Assembly (NCBI RefSeq): GCF_017742235.1
Contig: NZ_JAGHKQ010000001.1
Span: 682,001 to 746,000 of the forward strand
From: Bacillus sp. 165
GTDB lineage: Bacteria > Bacillota > Bacilli > Bacillales > Bacillaceae_G
DNA length: 64,000 nt
Direction of reading: 5' to 3'
The notes under the pieces were generated by a model. It saw only the letters and a list, made by a program, of their open reading frames with translations. It was not told the origin of the DNA and searched no databases. The translations under genes and the position numbers were made by a program. Of the stretch, positions 1 through 8,393 are shown one piece after another (the stretch's first letter is position 1; each line of letters begins with the position of its first letter).

Positions 1-1341
1 GATGTTTTTTAATACGTAATCTTTTTCATTATATGCAAAAGAAACATTCTTGAATTCCACATTTCCTTTGTAACGCTTCACATTGTTGCTACTTATTGCT
101 GTTCCATTCTCATCAAGCAGCTCAAATACACGCTCTGATGCCACTAGTGCCTGTTCAAGATTAGCAAGCTGATTAACCATACCTGTAATAGGTGAAAACA
201 AGCGTGTTAAATAATCAACAAACGCATACAGTACTCCGAGAGAAATTGCGCTTTCAGCAGTGAGAGACGCGCCTCCAAAATACCAAATGACGGAGATGAA
301 CGCCATATTGCGCAGTACACCGACTAAATTATGCGATGTTGCTGCATTCAAGCTTAACAGCTTGTTTTGATGTGCGTAATAATCATTATTTAATGCTTCA
401 AACTCCCCTTTAGTTTCCCTCTCTTGCCGGAACGCTTGAATTATCGTCATACCGTTGATAGATTCATTAATCATACCATTAATATCGGACAAACGTGTTC
501 GAATGATATGATTATACTTCGAAGCATACTTTCGGTATAGCACCATCCATAAATATAAAATAGGTACAATTACTAAACAAATTCCGGCCAATTTCATATC
601 GAGCAAAAATAAGGCTATAAAAATACCTGTAATGTATATAATGCTGGAGAAAAAGGTTGCCAATACTGTTACATAAAGCTCTCTAATCGCTTCTGTATCA
701 TTGGTGATGCGAGACACAATTTTCCCCGCCGGCAAGTGATCGAAATACTTAATCGGCAGTGTTTGAATGTGAGCAAAGACATCCTCTCTCATGTTTTGAA
801 TAATTTTATTGGAAGATTTTTGTAAATATAATTTTTGTCCGTATGAAAAGACGGATGCTACAGCTAACAAGGCAAAATATCCTCCTGCAAGCCAAAGCAG
901 CCGGCCAATTTCCGGTTCGTAAAACGCAAATAGTTCATCAACAGACAATTTTTGTCCCTTATAAACTTGAACAGCCTCTCCATTTTTAATTGTTATGACA
1001 TTATTGACTACTGAACGTTTACCATCAAAGGAAACTGATCCATTGATAAAATAATACGCTCGTTTCACTTGGAGAATATGAATTTCTTTTCCCTTGTTTT
1101 CATCGACTTTGAACCGATCACTCCTCTTGTACCAAGTTCCTTTGTATTGTACGGCATCATGACCTTCTGTTGTTTCATACCACGGCTGCTCAATTCCTAC
1201 AATATGCTGATCAATCATTCGTTTTGCTACAAACGGTCCTGTCAGCTCCGCAACTACTGAAATAGTCAGCATAGCAAGCGCAGCAATAATAACTCCTTTT
1301 ACTGACAAGGCATATTGAAATAAGCGTTTTCCAACTTTCAT
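1..1341 (-). CDS. bmrD: BmrD-like multidrug ABC exporter half, partial (C-terminus beyond left edge)
   Basis: N-terminal 447 codons of an ABC exporter half-transporter that runs off the left edge; the nucleotide-binding domain is only just reached. After the first membrane segment (about residues 13-30) there is an unusually large polar insert of about 100 residues before the second. That matches the extracellular domain known in B. subtilis BmrD (YheH, about 670 aa) and absent from most exporters. The rest is a standard six-helix ABC membrane domain. The ATG overlaps the stop of the upstream bmrC-like gene as ATGA, so the two are probably translationally coupled and form a BmrCD heterodimer exporting drugs across the cytoplasmic membrane. 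The family assignment is strong; the substrate is inferred. Confidence 0.9.
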   Translation of the reverse strand, partial: MKVGKRLFQYALSVKGVIIAALAMLTISVVAELTGPFVAKRMIDQHIVGIEQPWYETTEGHDAVQYKGTWYKRSDRFKVDENKGKEIHILQVKRAYYFINGSVSFDGKRSVVNNVITIKNGEAVQVYKGQKLSVDELFAFYEPEIGRLLWLAGGYFALLAVASVFSYGQKLYLQKSSNKIIQNMREDVFAHIQTLPIKYFDHLPAGKIVSRITNDTEAIRELYVTVLATFFSSIIYITGIFIALFLLDMKLAGICLVIVPILYLWMVLYRKYASKYNHIIRTRLSDINGMINESINGMTIIQAFRQERETKGEFEALNNDYYAHQNKLLSLNAATSHNLVGVLRNMAFISVIWYFGGASLTAESAISLGVLYAFVDYLTRLFSPITGMVNQLANLEQALVASERVFELLDENGTAISSNNVKRYKGNVEFKNVSFAYNEKDYVLKNI

Positions 1342-3104
1342 ACGTTCACCCCGCTTTCTTCTTCATTCATAAGCTTTTGACGATCAAACTGTTCTTTATA
1401 CCATCCGTTATTTGCAATCAGCATTTCGTGTGTACCTTCTTCTGTAACCTTTCCTTCACCTAGTACAAGAATCCAATCCGCATGCTGTACAGCAGATAAA
1501 CGATGAGTTGTAATAATCGTTGTTTTATTGTTTCGTTCACTGCGAATGTTCTGGATGATGGCTGCTTCTGTCCGTGCATCTACCGCTGACAGAGAGTCAT
1601 CCAAAATAAGAATTTCCGGATCAGAAATCATCGCACGTGCAATAGAAATACGTTGTTTTTGTCCGCCTGACAACGATACTCCCTTTTCTCCTACAAGCGT
1701 TTCTAATCCTTCTGATAAAAACTCTACATCATTCTCTAAAGAAGCAAGTTGAATCGCTTTTTGAAGCTCTGCTTCGGTCGCTTCATTCTTTCCAACCAAA
1801 ATGTTTTCCTTGACTGTTTTTGAAAACAGAACATGCTCTTGAGGAACATAACCGATCCAGCTAAGTACACTTTCAACTGGTATTTTTTCAAGCGGCACTC
1901 CATTCACACTTATCGTTCCTGCACCAACAGGATATTGACGCAGCAGCTGACGCACGAGTGTTGTTTTGCCGCTCCCCGTTTTTCCCACAATGCCTAATGT
2001 CTGCCCTCGTTTTAATGAAAACGTGATTTGTTTTAAATTTTTACTATTTGCAGTGGGATACGAAAATGAAACATTTTGAAACTCCACATTTACAGGCTTA
2101 TCAACCAGAGTAGGGTGTCTATCATTTACTACGTCCTGCTTATATGACAGCGTTTCATTCACGCGATCGAGCGATGCATTGCCTCGTTGCATGACATTAA
2201 TTAATTCACCAATAGCAAACATTGGCCAAATCATCATTCCTAAATATACGTTAAAGGAAACAAGCTCTCCTAACGTCACCTCATTTTTAAATACTAGAAA
2301 TGCTCCATATACGAGCCCAATTAAGTAGCTCATTCCAACGAGCATTTTAATTGTCGGTTCGAACAAAGCATCAATTTTTGCTACTTGCATATTTTTATCA
2401 AATACATCATCAGCAAGATGAGAAAATCGTTTCTGGTCTTCCTTTTCTTGTACATATGCCCGTATTACACGTACACCGGCAATGGATTCCAACACTTTAT
2501 CATTCATATCACCAAACGCGTCCTGTGCCTTTATAAAGCTTTCATGCAGCCTTTTACCATAAATATTCATGGCAAGCGCCATAACAGGAAGCGGAATCAA
2601 TGCTGCAAGCGTAAGCTTCCAACTAATAGTAAACCCCATCATGCATAAAATAATAAGCATAAACATGCTAGAATCGATTAAGGTCAAAATGCCAAATCCG
2701 GCTGTCATGGATATTGCTTTTAAGTCATTTGTTGCACGAGCCATCAAATCTCCAGTACGGTTTTTTTGGTAAAAGCTAGGTGTCATTTTGACTAAATGCC
2801 CCATTAACTTAGAGCGCATCACTTTTTCTAATACAAATGCCCCGCCAAATAAATTATATTGCCAAAAATAAGACAGAGTATAGCTAGCGGCTGTTACGCC
2901 CAGTAAAATACCTACGTACGAAAGAACTATTCTTGTTGTCAAATTCCCCTCTTTAATATCATCTATAGCCACCCCAATTAATTTTGGGGGTACGATTTCA
3001 ACAAAATTCACAATCATTAATAATGTAATGGCAATCGTGTACCTCTTCCAATTCTCTTTAAAAAACCACGTTAACTTCTGTAAGACTGCAAACAACACTC
3101 TCAT
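1338..3104 (-). CDS. bmrC: BmrC-like multidrug ABC exporter half
   Basis: 588 residues, the usual size of BmrC/YheI (about 585). Six membrane segments occupy about residues 1-310, followed by an ATPase domain with Walker A GKTGSGKTT, signature LSGGQKQR and Walker B ILILDD. The residue after the Walker B aspartate is Asp rather than the catalytic Glu, the hallmark of the degenerate site in heterodimeric exporters such as BmrCD. It is first in the operon, behind a leader peptide and terminator hairpins, and overlaps the bmrD-like partner by 4 bases. Expected role: one half of a plasma-membrane drug efflux pump induced by ribosome-targeting antibiotics. Family certain; regulation inferred from the leader. 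Confidence 0.93.
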   Translation of the reverse strand: MRVLFAVLQKLTWFFKENWKRYTIAITLLMIVNFVEIVPPKLIGVAIDDIKEGNLTTRIVLSYVGILLGVTAASYTLSYFWQYNLFGGAFVLEKVMRSKLMGHLVKMTPSFYQKNRTGDLMARATNDLKAISMTAGFGILTLIDSSMFMLIILCMMGFTISWKLTLAALIPLPVMALAMNIYGKRLHESFIKAQDAFGDMNDKVLESIAGVRVIRAYVQEKEDQKRFSHLADDVFDKNMQVAKIDALFEPTIKMLVGMSYLIGLVYGAFLVFKNEVTLGELVSFNVYLGMMIWPMFAIGELINVMQRGNASLDRVNETLSYKQDVVNDRHPTLVDKPVNVEFQNVSFSYPTANSKNLKQITFSLKRGQTLGIVGKTGSGKTTLVRQLLRQYPVGAGTISVNGVPLEKIPVESVLSWIGYVPQEHVLFSKTVKENILVGKNEATEAELQKAIQLASLENDVEFLSEGLETLVGEKGVSLSGGQKQRISIARAMISDPEILILDDSLSAVDARTEAAIIQNIRSERNNKTTIITTHRLSAVQHADWILVLGEGKVTEEGTHEMLIANNGWYKEQFDRQKLMNEEESGVNV

Positions 3105-3264
3105 CTCCTCTCAGTTGTAACTATCTTTCCTTCTATCTCTAGCTACTGTCCATATTTCCTCTATCGCTTGTCAATAACACTTTTTTTGTCTGCATATCCC
3201 ATTCCCCTCTTCTTCATTTTTTATCATAATCACAATAAATGTGAGAATAACCCGCTTTTAAACA

Positions 3265-3298
3265 TAAAAAAGGCATACCGCCGCTTTGACGATATGCC
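3265..3298 (-). terminator. Second hairpin terminator in the bmrCD leader
   Basis: An 11-bp stem with a few G-U pairs (arms 3272-3282 and 3288-3298) is followed on the minus strand by a run of T. It lies between the first leader hairpin and bmrC, so it can stop transcription before the structural genes. Confidence 0.7.
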
Positions 3299-3307
3299 CA
3301 AAAGCAT

Positions 3308-3342
3308 AAAAAGCGCCTGTTACAAGTACACGTAACAGGCGC
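3308..3342 (-). terminator. Attenuator terminator in the bmrCD leader
   Basis: Perfect 11-bp stem (3313-3323 with 3332-3342, 8-nt loop) followed on the minus strand by TTTTT. It begins 43 bases past the stop codon of the leader peptide, the arrangement expected for ribosome-mediated attenuation of an antibiotic-resistance operon. Confidence 0.8.
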
Positions 3343-3385
3343 GGATATCCATATGAATTCCGAACATACAAAGAAGAAGAGAATA

Positions 3386-3460
3386 CTACATAAATTCTCT
3401 CTTATCGGTTACGTATATGAGTATGCAGTTATATCCTAGTACTGTTCTTGCTACAATCAT
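3386..3460 (-). CDS. 24-aa leader peptide of the bmrCD operon (BmrB-like)
   Basis: Short frame of 24 codons with start ATG at 3460, stop TAG at 3386-3388 and a strong GGAGGG Shine-Dalgarno 7 bases upstream. The peptide begins MIVARTVLGYNC and ends DKREFM. It lies between a good promoter and two terminator hairpins upstream of the bmrC-like gene. In B. subtilis, bmrB is a translated leader whose stalled ribosome lets RNA polymerase read into bmrCD; position and design are the same here. The coding call rests on SD, position and context, not on a database match. A GTG at 3463 is an in-frame alternative start. Confidence 0.75.
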   Translation of the reverse strand: MIVARTVLGYNCILIYVTDKREFM

Positions 3461-3496
3461 CACGTAACCCTCCTTTTCCTATTTTTTACATGTTTA

Positions 3497-3526
3497 ATTG
3501 TATTATTAAACCGACTTTTCTGTCAA
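3497..3526 (-). promoter_or_regulatory. Sigma-A-type promoter of the bmr leader
   Basis: On the minus strand TTGACA (3526-3521) and TACAAT (3502-3497) are separated by 18 bases, about 35 bases upstream of the leader peptide start. The -35 box is perfect. Confidence 0.65.
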
Positions 3527-3706
3527 TTGATTTTTACATAATTTTCAAAAATTAATTGATAACATACCTTTATGTAACTTTCTTTTTATAAGCTTCTTTT
3601 CCCTTATGTTTTTTTAGTAAAGAATACAAAGGAAAAAAAGAAATCATGTAGTATTAATAAGCTGATTACCTGTATGGCCAGCTTATTTTAGAAATGAGGT
3701 ATAAAT

Positions 3707-4888
3707 ATGATAAAGATGTTATGGTATCAAAGGTACCACATTCACACTCAAAAAACTGCTAAATATTTTGCCCTGATTGGCAATAGTGTATTTTATGCTT
3801 TTCTCACTTTATTCGGGTTGGGAGGATATTGGTATGCAAAATTGCTTCCTTCAGTAGCTCCTCAAACACCATTTTCTTTAATTATAGCTGTCATATTAGC
3901 TTTTTTTCTAACACGCAGCCGCATTCGTACCTTCTTGCAAGAAGGGGATCTCGTATTTCTACTTCCTTTAGAAGAGAAAATGAAGACCTACTTTCTGCAT
4001 TCATTTATTTACAGTTATACAATTTCAATAATTCCGCTTCTTGTTGCCGGATTAGCGTTGGTTCCGTTTTATATGCATAATCCAAAAGCTAATATAGCAT
4101 TGTTTCTGATTGGACTTTTATTTCTTTGTTTACTAAAAGCATGGAATATGTATTTATATTGGATTATTCAAAAAAACAGAGAACCCTCTTCTCTATACTT
4201 AGATTACACAACACGTTATATATTTAATACAGCTTTTGTTTTCCTTTACTTACAATCTTCTTTACTTTTAGTAGTTATTGTTTTATTAGGAGCTGGATTA
4301 ACCCTATTTTATCAAAAGATAAACAGCAAATTCATTCATTGGGAAAGGCTGATTGCTCGAGAACAGCAAATGAATATATCCTTCTATCGTTTTATTAATC
4401 TGTTTATGGATGTTCCTCACATTAACAAAAAAGTGAAAGCGCGCAAACTAATCAGCTTGCCGATTAGTATCCTAGTAAAATCACCTTTCCTTTACGCATA
4501 CACTCTTGTGTTCGTCCGAGGAAATGATTACTTAACACTCTACATACGACTTATATTAATTGGATGCATCGCCCTATATTATATTCCAGGAGATTATGGA
4601 AAGCTAGGGGTACTAATTCTTTTTCTGTTTATGACTGCATTTCAAACTATTCCACTATGGAAGCATTTTTATGGAAAAATAATCATGGATCTATATCCCC
4701 TTTCCTTACAAAAACGGAAACAATCCTTTTTATTACTGTTATTCTTGTTAATTCTTATTGAAAATACTGTATTTACTATCATTTTAGCTATTTGGGCCAA
4801 AAACATTTTCATTGTAGGTTTTTTCATTGGAATGATATATATAGTACTCTACATCTATTTGATAGTACCAAAGAAACTGCGTATATAG
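3707..4888 (+). CDS. EcsB-family ABC transporter permease (orphan)
   Basis: 393 residues with about eight hydrophobic segments spread along the chain and no ATPase motifs. The N-terminal region with an RSRIRTFL stretch and the length resemble EcsB permeases (about 400 aa), which with the ATPase EcsA influence protein secretion and regulated proteolysis in bacilli. No ecsA-like ATPase lies next to it; the neighbours are the divergent bmr operon and convergent degV. It is therefore either an EcsB paralogue using an ATPase encoded elsewhere or a specialised derivative. ATG start with GAAATGAGG just upstream. Family likely, function inferred. Confidence 0.75.
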   Translation: MIKMLWYQRYHIHTQKTAKYFALIGNSVFYAFLTLFGLGGYWYAKLLPSVAPQTPFSLIIAVILAFFLTRSRIRTFLQEGDLVFLLPLEEKMKTYFLHSFIYSYTISIIPLLVAGLALVPFYMHNPKANIALFLIGLLFLCLLKAWNMYLYWIIQKNREPSSLYLDYTTRYIFNTAFVFLYLQSSLLLVVIVLLGAGLTLFYQKINSKFIHWERLIAREQQMNISFYRFINLFMDVPHINKKVKARKLISLPISILVKSPFLYAYTLVFVRGNDYLTLYIRLILIGCIALYYIPGDYGKLGVLILFLFMTAFQTIPLWKHFYGKIIMDLYPLSLQKRKQSFLLLLFLLILIENTVFTIILAIWAKNIFIVGFFIGMIYIVLYIYLIVPKKLRI

Positions 4889-4956
4889 CTATTATCGTCT
4901 AAAAGTTTTCCTTAAACTGCGAAAGAGGATTATGCAGATTATCACTCACTCTAAAT

Positions 4957-4981
4957 ACCGCCCGCTGCTTCAGCGGGCGGT
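4957..4981. terminator. Shared hairpin between ecsB-like gene and degV
   Basis: Perfect 11-bp GC-rich stem (4957-4967 with 4971-4981, 3-nt loop) between the two convergent genes. The last codons and stop of degV lie inside it. The T-run is weak on both strands, so it may act as a bidirectional terminator or as an end-protecting hairpin. Confidence 0.55.
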
Positions 4982-5824
4982 TCTATTATACCAAAGAACA
5001 GCCAATGTACCCTCTCCTGCATGGACACTGACCACAGATGTGATAGGAGCAACATCAATAGTTAAGTATGGAAAAATAGTGAGTAGTTGGTTCTTCCACT
5101 CCTCGGCATCCTCTCTTCTGTTTCCATGTAAAACCGCAACCTTCTCTACTCCATTTGCTGCAATCGAATGTTGGCATTCTTCTAAGATACGTTTTGCTGC
5201 TTTTTTCCCTGATCGAACCTTATCGTATACGTGAATTGTTCCTCCTTGTATTTGCAAAATAGGTTTAATATTCAAGAGTGTACCAAGCAAGAATTGGCTG
5301 CTGCTCATTCTGCCGCCCTTGTGCAATTGTGACAAACTTCCTACTAAAATATAATTTTCCAAAGTTGGAATTGTGGCTTTCAAATATGAAACAATGTCTT
5401 CGACAGTGTTTCCTTGTTTGTGTAACAAAATTCCCGTTTCTAATAAATACGTAATACCGTAAGATACAGACAACGAATCGATCAAAACATAATCAATCCC
5501 TGCTAAATCCGCAGCCTGTTTACTTGCTGAAGCAGTTCCGCTCAACTGCTCAGAAACATGAATCATGATTACCTTTTCATACTGATCCCTTAATCTCTCA
5601 TACAATTCTACAAATCGCCCTATGGAAGGTTGCGATGTTGTTGGTAACACGTCGTACTCCCTGATTTTCTCATATAATGTTTCTTCATTTATAGTCATGC
5701 CATCTTCATACACACGTTCCCCAAAAATAATAGACAAGGGTATCATAAAAACATCAGGATTATTCTTTAATTCTTCCGTAATATAAGCAGTACTGTCAGT
5801 AACCCAAGCAATTTTCTTTTTCAT
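4970..5824 (-). CDS. DegV-family fatty-acid-binding protein
   Basis: 284 residues, standard DegV length. It opens with the family motif TDSTAYIT (about residues 10-17), has TSQPS near residue 62 and a C-terminal HAGEGTLAVLW stretch that closes the lipid pocket. DegV/FakB proteins bind a fatty acid and present it to the FakA kinase for phospholipid synthesis; they are cytoplasmic. It appears monocistronic, and its stop codon lies inside a terminator-like hairpin. Which DegV paralogue and fatty acid cannot be read from sequence. Confidence 0.9.
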   Translation of the reverse strand: MKKKIAWVTDSTAYITEELKNNPDVFMIPLSIIFGERVYEDGMTINEETLYEKIREYDVLPTTSQPSIGRFVELYERLRDQYEKVIMIHVSEQLSGTASASKQAADLAGIDYVLIDSLSVSYGITYLLETGILLHKQGNTVEDIVSYLKATIPTLENYILVGSLSQLHKGGRMSSSQFLLGTLLNIKPILQIQGGTIHVYDKVRSGKKAAKRILEECQHSIAANGVEKVAVLHGNRREDAEEWKNQLLTIFPYLTIDVAPITSVVSVHAGEGTLAVLWYNRTAR

Positions 5825-5999
5825 ACTACCTCCCCTAATTTTATACTAGGTACTAGTAATTACTAATATAGATTACTACATAATTATGCTCTTACAGTAG
5901 AAAAGTTTCATACTATTCTCTATTATGTATACGCTTTCTTAAACTAAACCTCCTGCAGTAGAAGGCTTTCTTCTTCTGGCGTTCTTGATTACTTCCATC

Positions 6000-6033
6000 C
6001 AAAAAATAGAAGCCTGTATATAAACAGGCTTCT
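6000..6033 (-). terminator. Terminator of the DUF1904 gene
   Basis: Stem 6008-6017 with 6024-6033 followed on the minus strand by TATTTTTT. It begins at the stop codon of the DUF1904 gene. Confidence 0.8.
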
Positions 6034-6365
6034 TACTTAAAACAGCGTTCACCATTCACATAATAGCTGTTTTCCCTATAAGTTACAAACGCAACTTCCA
6101 CTTCTGGAATGCCAAGAGACATTACATGCTTGGTTATTGCTTTTGCAAATTGATCACGCGTCTCTTGGCCTCTCTCAAACCAACCGACCTCAATAAACGG
6201 ATAGGAATCAACTATTTTCCCGTCTATAATAGACGTTGTATGCTGGCATTCCAACATAAAGTTGTCTGTGCCGCATTCGCAAATATCGGCTAGTTCTCTA
6301 ACAAGCTCTTCACTGATTTCACACACTTGTTTCGGATTAATTCCGCGAATTAACAACTGAGGCAT
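6033..6365 (-). CDS. DUF1904 family protein
   Basis: 110-residue soluble protein starting MPQLLIRGI with an initial proline after Met and the pattern of a short alpha/beta domain (a helix at about 13-28, strands near 36-45, 56-63 and 90-105). This resembles the small tautomerase/MIF-like folds of DUF1904 proteins found in bacilli. No catalytic activity is established for the family. The SD is AGGGGAGAG just upstream and the gene has its own terminator, so it is probably monocistronic. I recognise the family from overall pattern, so the name is likely rather than certain. Confidence 0.7.
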   Translation of the reverse strand: MPQLLIRGINPKQVCEISEELVRELADICECGTDNFMLECQHTTSIIDGKIVDSYPFIEVGWFERGQETRDQFAKAITKHVMSLGIPEVEVAFVTYRENSYYVNGERCFK

Positions 6366-6410
6366 ATAAATCTCTCCCCTTCCTAACTACTATAGTTTTA
6401 TTTTACCACA

Positions 6411-6441
6411 AAAAAAGATACGGTTATGCCGTACCTTTTTC
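6411..6441 (-). terminator. Terminator of murQ
   Basis: Imperfect 7-bp stem (6418-6424 with 6430-6436) followed on the minus strand by a run of T, a few bases past the murQ stop. Confidence 0.7.
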
Positions 6442-6451
6442 TCTACAAATC

Positions 6452-7339
6452 TTATTGAATTGTTTTTCTCACAAACCCATCTCCGTTTTGGAGTTTTTGC
6501 AAAGCCATATTATAGTCACAACCAACTAAAATCATCACGATCGCCGCTTTTACATTACGATTTGCAGTTTCATAAAACCTAGCTGCTGTTTCATAGTCAA
6601 CCTCTGCCGCTTGCATGATGATGCGTTTAGAGCGTTCAACTAGTTTCAAATTAGTAGATTGTACATCTACCATTAAATTTTTATATACTTTACCTATGCC
6701 AATCATGGACGTCGTTGAAATCATATTTAACACAAGCTTTTGCGCAGTTCCTGCCTTTAAACGGGTAGAGCCTGTTAAAATTTCCGCTCCACTTTCCACT
6801 TCTATACTTATTTCAGCGTATTTGCTGATTTCAGCATTTTTGTTGCAGGAAATGCTCCCGGTATTTGCACCTACTTGTTTTGCGTACTTCAGAGCACCAA
6901 TCACATATGGAGTTCTGCCGCTTGCTGCAATCCCAATGACGGTATCGTTGTTTGTAAGAGAAATCGCTTTTAAGTCTTCAACAGCTAAGGATTCACTGTC
7001 TTCTGCTCCCTCAACTGCAACCGTAAACGCTTCCACTCCGCCTGCTATTAATCCTTGAACCATTTCTTTATCCGTACCAAAAGTCGGTGGACATTCTACT
7101 GCATCTAAAATTCCTAGTCTTCCACTTGTACCTGCCCCCATATAAATCAAACGGCCGCCCTTTTTAAAGGAAGCAACTACTTTTTGCACGATAGCTTCAA
7201 TATGTTTAATTTCTTTTGAAACAGATATAGGAACAGTTTGATCTTCCTCATTCATTGCTTTTAAAATTTCTATTGTAGTCATTTCGTCTAAATTCATTGT
7301 GCGTTCATTTCGACGTTCAGTAGACAAATGTTCGAGCAT
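6452..7339 (-). CDS. murQ: N-acetylmuramic acid 6-phosphate etherase MurQ
   Basis: 295 residues, normal MurQ length. The SIS-fold signature MGAGTSGRLGILDAVECPP sits at about residues 67-85 and a second phosphate-binding ASGRTPYV near 158. The enzyme cleaves the lactyl ether of MurNAc 6-phosphate to give GlcNAc 6-phosphate and D-lactate in cytoplasmic cell-wall recycling. It lies directly downstream of an RpiR/MurR-type regulator, separated by a promoter flanked by two palindromes. No MurNAc PTS transporter gene is adjacent, unlike the fuller B. subtilis murQRP cluster. Confidence 0.95.
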   Translation of the reverse strand: MLEHLSTERRNERTMNLDEMTTIEILKAMNEEDQTVPISVSKEIKHIEAIVQKVVASFKKGGRLIYMGAGTSGRLGILDAVECPPTFGTDKEMVQGLIAGGVEAFTVAVEGAEDSESLAVEDLKAISLTNNDTVIGIAASGRTPYVIGALKYAKQVGANTGSISCNKNAEISKYAEISIEVESGAEILTGSTRLKAGTAQKLVLNMISTTSMIGIGKVYKNLMVDVQSTNLKLVERSKRIIMQAAEVDYETAARFYETANRNVKAAIVMILVGCDYNMALQKLQNGDGFVRKTIQ

Positions 7340-7361
7340 GCTGTCACCTACTTAAATTATT

Positions 7362-7376
7362 TGAAATTTTATTTCA
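7362..7376. promoter_or_regulatory. Candidate MurR operator, start-proximal
   Basis: TGAAATTTTATTTCA, a 6-bp inverted repeat around a 3-base centre, 23 bases upstream of the murQ start and just downstream of its -10 box. The same palindrome recurs 68 bp away at the end of murR. Confidence 0.6.
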
Positions 7377-7383
7377 CAATTTT

Positions 7384-7411
7384 ATTTTACCAATAAGAAA
7401 TAAAAAGTCAA
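7384..7411 (-). promoter_or_regulatory. murQ promoter
   Basis: Minus-strand TTGACT (7411-7406), 16-base spacer, TAAAAT (7389-7384). It lies in the murR-murQ gap between the two TGAAAT palindromes, so repressor bound at both could silence it. Confidence 0.6.
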
Positions 7412-7423
7412 TAAAAATAGGTT

Positions 7424-7450
7424 TAATAATGAAATTTAATTTCATTATTA
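7424..7450. promoter_or_regulatory. 27-bp palindrome at the end of murR: operator and/or terminator
   Basis: Perfect 13-bp inverted repeat around one central base at 7437, containing TGAAATTTAATTTCA (7430-7444). The inner 15 bases match the 7362-7376 palindrome apart from the centre. It overlaps the murR stop and lies about 20 bases upstream of the murQ -35 box. A role as MurR operator fits better than a terminator because the stem is all A/T at its base and lacks a T-run. Confidence 0.55.
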
Positions 7451-8302
7451 TCGTCTCAGCTTAACCACTTCTTCCCTTGTTTCATGAAACTGCTTAATCA
7501 TACTTCCCCCAACTTTATTGAAAATAATGAGATAAAGAGCATCTATAATGTTTAATTGTGCAATTTTAGATGCAATACTGCCAACACGGTAATCCTGTTC
7601 TATATCCGGTGTGCAGAGACAAATATCTGCTTCTTTATACAGCGGCGATTTATCTAGCTTTGTAATTGCTAAAACAGTCACTTCTTTTTTCTTAGCAAAT
7701 CTAACTAGTTCTAGTATATCTTTCGTTTGACCTGATGTTGAAATAGCTACCATTACATCTCCTTTATGAAGATTTGCTACCATTGGGAGCATCATATGAA
7801 AATCTAAAGATAACATAGATGGATAACCTAGCTTTGTAAATTTATATGCTGCGTCCACTGCTGAAGCTGCTGACCCGCCTACTCCATAAAACAAAATTTT
7901 TTCTGCTCCCAAGAGAGCCTCTGTAGCTTTTTCGAGTTCCTTTTTATCCAATGTAGAGACCGTTGCTTCAATAGCAGCTTTATTAACATATGTAACTTTA
8001 TTGAATAAATCATAAGGCGAATCTTTTTTGTCAATAACAGAAAAGTCATTGATATTCATATCTGCTACGGTCAAATCACGCACAAGTGCTAACTTAAACG
8101 ATTTAAAGCTGCCTATGCCGATGGTTTTACAAAAACGGACAACACTCGCCTCACTAGCACCGGAGCTTTTAGAAATATCCTTAGTCGTCATATTTGGAAC
8201 TATCTCTGCATTTTCCATTATATATACAGCTACTTTTTTCTCCGCATGCGTAAATTGCTCCATATTATTTTTAATCTTTGATAAAATTGATAAATGCTTC
8301 AA
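7448..8302 (-). CDS. murR: MurR/RpiR family transcriptional regulator
   Basis: 284 residues: an N-terminal RpiR-type helix-turn-helix (about 1-77, core EASVVRFCKTIGIGSFKSFK) followed by a sugar-phosphate-binding SIS domain (about 120-250, motifs GVGGSAAS and STSGQT). Regulators of this type sense MurNAc 6-phosphate and control murQ, which lies immediately downstream. TTG start at 8302 behind a G-rich SD; starting here gives the canonical N-terminus. Two palindromes flanking the murQ promoter are its probable binding sites. The symbol follows from context. Confidence 0.87.
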   Translation of the reverse strand: MKHLSILSKIKNNMEQFTHAEKKVAVYIMENAEIVPNMTTKDISKSSGASEASVVRFCKTIGIGSFKSFKLALVRDLTVADMNINDFSVIDKKDSPYDLFNKVTYVNKAAIEATVSTLDKKELEKATEALLGAEKILFYGVGGSAASAVDAAYKFTKLGYPSMLSLDFHMMLPMVANLHKGDVMVAISTSGQTKDILELVRFAKKKEVTVLAITKLDKSPLYKEADICLCTPDIEQDYRVGSIASKIAQLNIIDALYLIIFNKVGGSMIKQFHETREEVVKLRR

Positions 8303-8393
8303 CCTTTCTGGCCCCCCTGGCTTAGTACTGAAAAAATCATACCACTAAATGAAGAACACTGACAAAAAAAATTGTTCTGTCTCTATATACTAT

